Positions 62,277 through 64,000 of a stretch of DNA of 64,000 bases are shown piece by piece. Made by a program: the position numbers and the translations under genes. This stretch comes from Vibrio aestivus. Its GTDB lineage: Bacteria; Pseudomonadota; Gammaproteobacteria; Enterobacterales; Vibrionaceae. Location of the stretch: assembly GCA_003263845.1 (NCBI GenBank), contig JYJN01000035.1, positions 1 to 64,000 of the forward strand, written 5' to 3'. Position 1 is the stretch's first letter. Every line of letters begins with the position of its first letter. The notes beneath the pieces are model-generated. The model was not told the origin of the DNA and searched no databases. It worked only from the letters and a program-made list of their open reading frames with translations.

Positions 62277-63544
<1,268 letters not shown>

Positions 63545-63550
63545 CTAACC

Positions 63551-63805
63551 TTACAGCGACATCAGTTTCTTATCGCGAGCCCACTCTTCTGGAGTGAAAG
63601 CTTTAATTGAAACAGCGTGAATGTCATTTCTTTGAATGTACTCCATAAGTGGAGCATAAATTAACTGTTGCTTCTTAACGCGGCTCATTCCCTCAAAGCA
63701 AGCATCAACAGCAACCACTTCATAATGGCTACCTTCACCTTTCACATGCACTTCTTCTAGCTTTAGTGCTTGTTCTAATAACTGTTGTACTTTTGCGCTA
63801 TCCAC
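63551..63805 (-). CDS. ibaG: BolA-family protein IbaG
   Basis: 84-residue class II KH-like fold of the BolA/YrbA family. Contains the conserved [25 protein letters not shown] segment with a Cys at the loop position used for [2Fe-2S] binding with monothiol glutaredoxin. It ends [14 protein letters not shown], typical of the family. It is located between mlaB and murA, as in E. coli and V. cholerae. Confidence 0.94.
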   Translation of the reverse strand: MDSAKVQQLLEQALKLEEVHVKGEGSHYEVVAVDACFEGMSRVKKQQLIYAPLMEYIQRNDIHAVSIKAFTPEEWARDKKLMSL

Positions 63806-63818
63806 GATACACCCCTGC

Positions 63819-64000
63819 TTAAATTTGAATATGTTCAGCGAACATCGATTCTACATTGCTCAGCTGCAACAATGTGCTCAGTTGTTCTGGCACGAAACTG
63901 AGCATTATATGACAGTTTTGCTTTTTTGCATGCTCTATTAGGTGGATTAACATCACCATTCCAGCGGAGTCTATGCGCTGGACGTGATCCAGAGCGATTT
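63819..64000 (-). CDS. mlaB: MlaB-like STAS-domain protein (N-terminus outside window)
   Basis: Last 59 codons of a minus-strand gene running off the window. The sequence [20 protein letters not shown] carries the STAS signature D-S-A-G, ending [11 protein letters not shown]. MlaB is the cytoplasmic subunit of the MlaFEDB phospholipid transporter, and the order mlaB-ibaG-murA is conserved. It is followed 13 bp later by ibaG. The STAS core agrees with MlaB, but the N-terminal part cannot be seen. Confidence 0.85.
   Translation of the reverse strand, partial: IALDHVQRIDSAGMVMLIHLIEHAKKQNCHIMLSFVPEQLSTLLQLSNVESMFAEHIQI

Overview
The window is chromosomal DNA of a gamma-proteobacterium, almost certainly a Vibrio. 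Gene content and order follow the large chromosome of Vibrio cholerae: nlpD-pcm-surE-truD-ispF-ispD-ftsB, tsaD / rpsU-yqeY-dnaG-rpoD, olsF, glmS, mscS-fbaA-pgk-epd, tkt / metK, gshB-yqgE-ruvX, pilU-pilT / yggS-proC-yggT-yggU, rdgB-hemW, trmB / mutY-yggX-mltC, tRNA arrays and murA-ibaG-mlaB. Species cannot be fixed from the sequence alone.

Layout. 1-4.2 kb: stationary-phase and isoprenoid block on the minus strand. 4.2-4.6 kb: a 265-bp inverted-repeat (MITE-like) element. 4.6-7.1 kb: uppP, folK, folB and divergent plsY. 7.1-13.9 kb: hydrolase, tsaD, then the macromolecular-synthesis operon. 14.0-18.2 kb: tRNA-Ile2, a chemoreceptor and a two-gene cassette of unknown function, at the position where V. 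cholerae carries the VSP-II island. 18.2-24.6 kb: ornithine-lipid synthase olsF behind a PhoB-like box, glmS with a DeoR-type regulator, and pyruvate kinase. 24.7-31.1 kb: a GntR regulator, a SIMPL protein, mscS and the glycolytic fbaA-pgk-epd cluster. 31.4-37.6 kb: ppk-ppx, a small zinc-ribbon protein, transketolase. 37.8-41.1 kb: metK with a MetJ operator, a membrane protein, a SprT-like protein, and the second MITE copy. 41.1-56.6 kb: housekeeping genes for rRNA/tRNA modification, glutathione, twitching-motility ATPases, proline synthesis, nucleotide sanitation, base-excision repair and murein turnover. 56.6-60.1 kb: two tRNA arrays with near-identical promoters and terminators, flanking a second chemoreceptor. 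60.1-64.0 kb: lipoprotein serine hydrolase, plsC, murA, ibaG and partial mlaB.

The strongest global signal is technical. Thirteen protein genes and one tRNA carry single-base indels (16 in all: 12 deletions, 4 insertions), mostly in short homopolymers. Several are in genes essential or near-essential in relatives (murA, tsaD, plsY), and in every case removing one indel restores a full-length family member. I therefore annotate them as intact genes with probable sequencing errors, not pseudogenes.

The main biological points are the unknown membrane-protein/small-protein pair at 16.1-17.8 kb, in an island hotspot without an integrase; a possible phosphate-starvation theme (Pho boxes before olsF and ppk-ppx); the duplicated tRNA operons bracketing a chemoreceptor; and LacI/PurR-type palindromes before fbaA and tkt.
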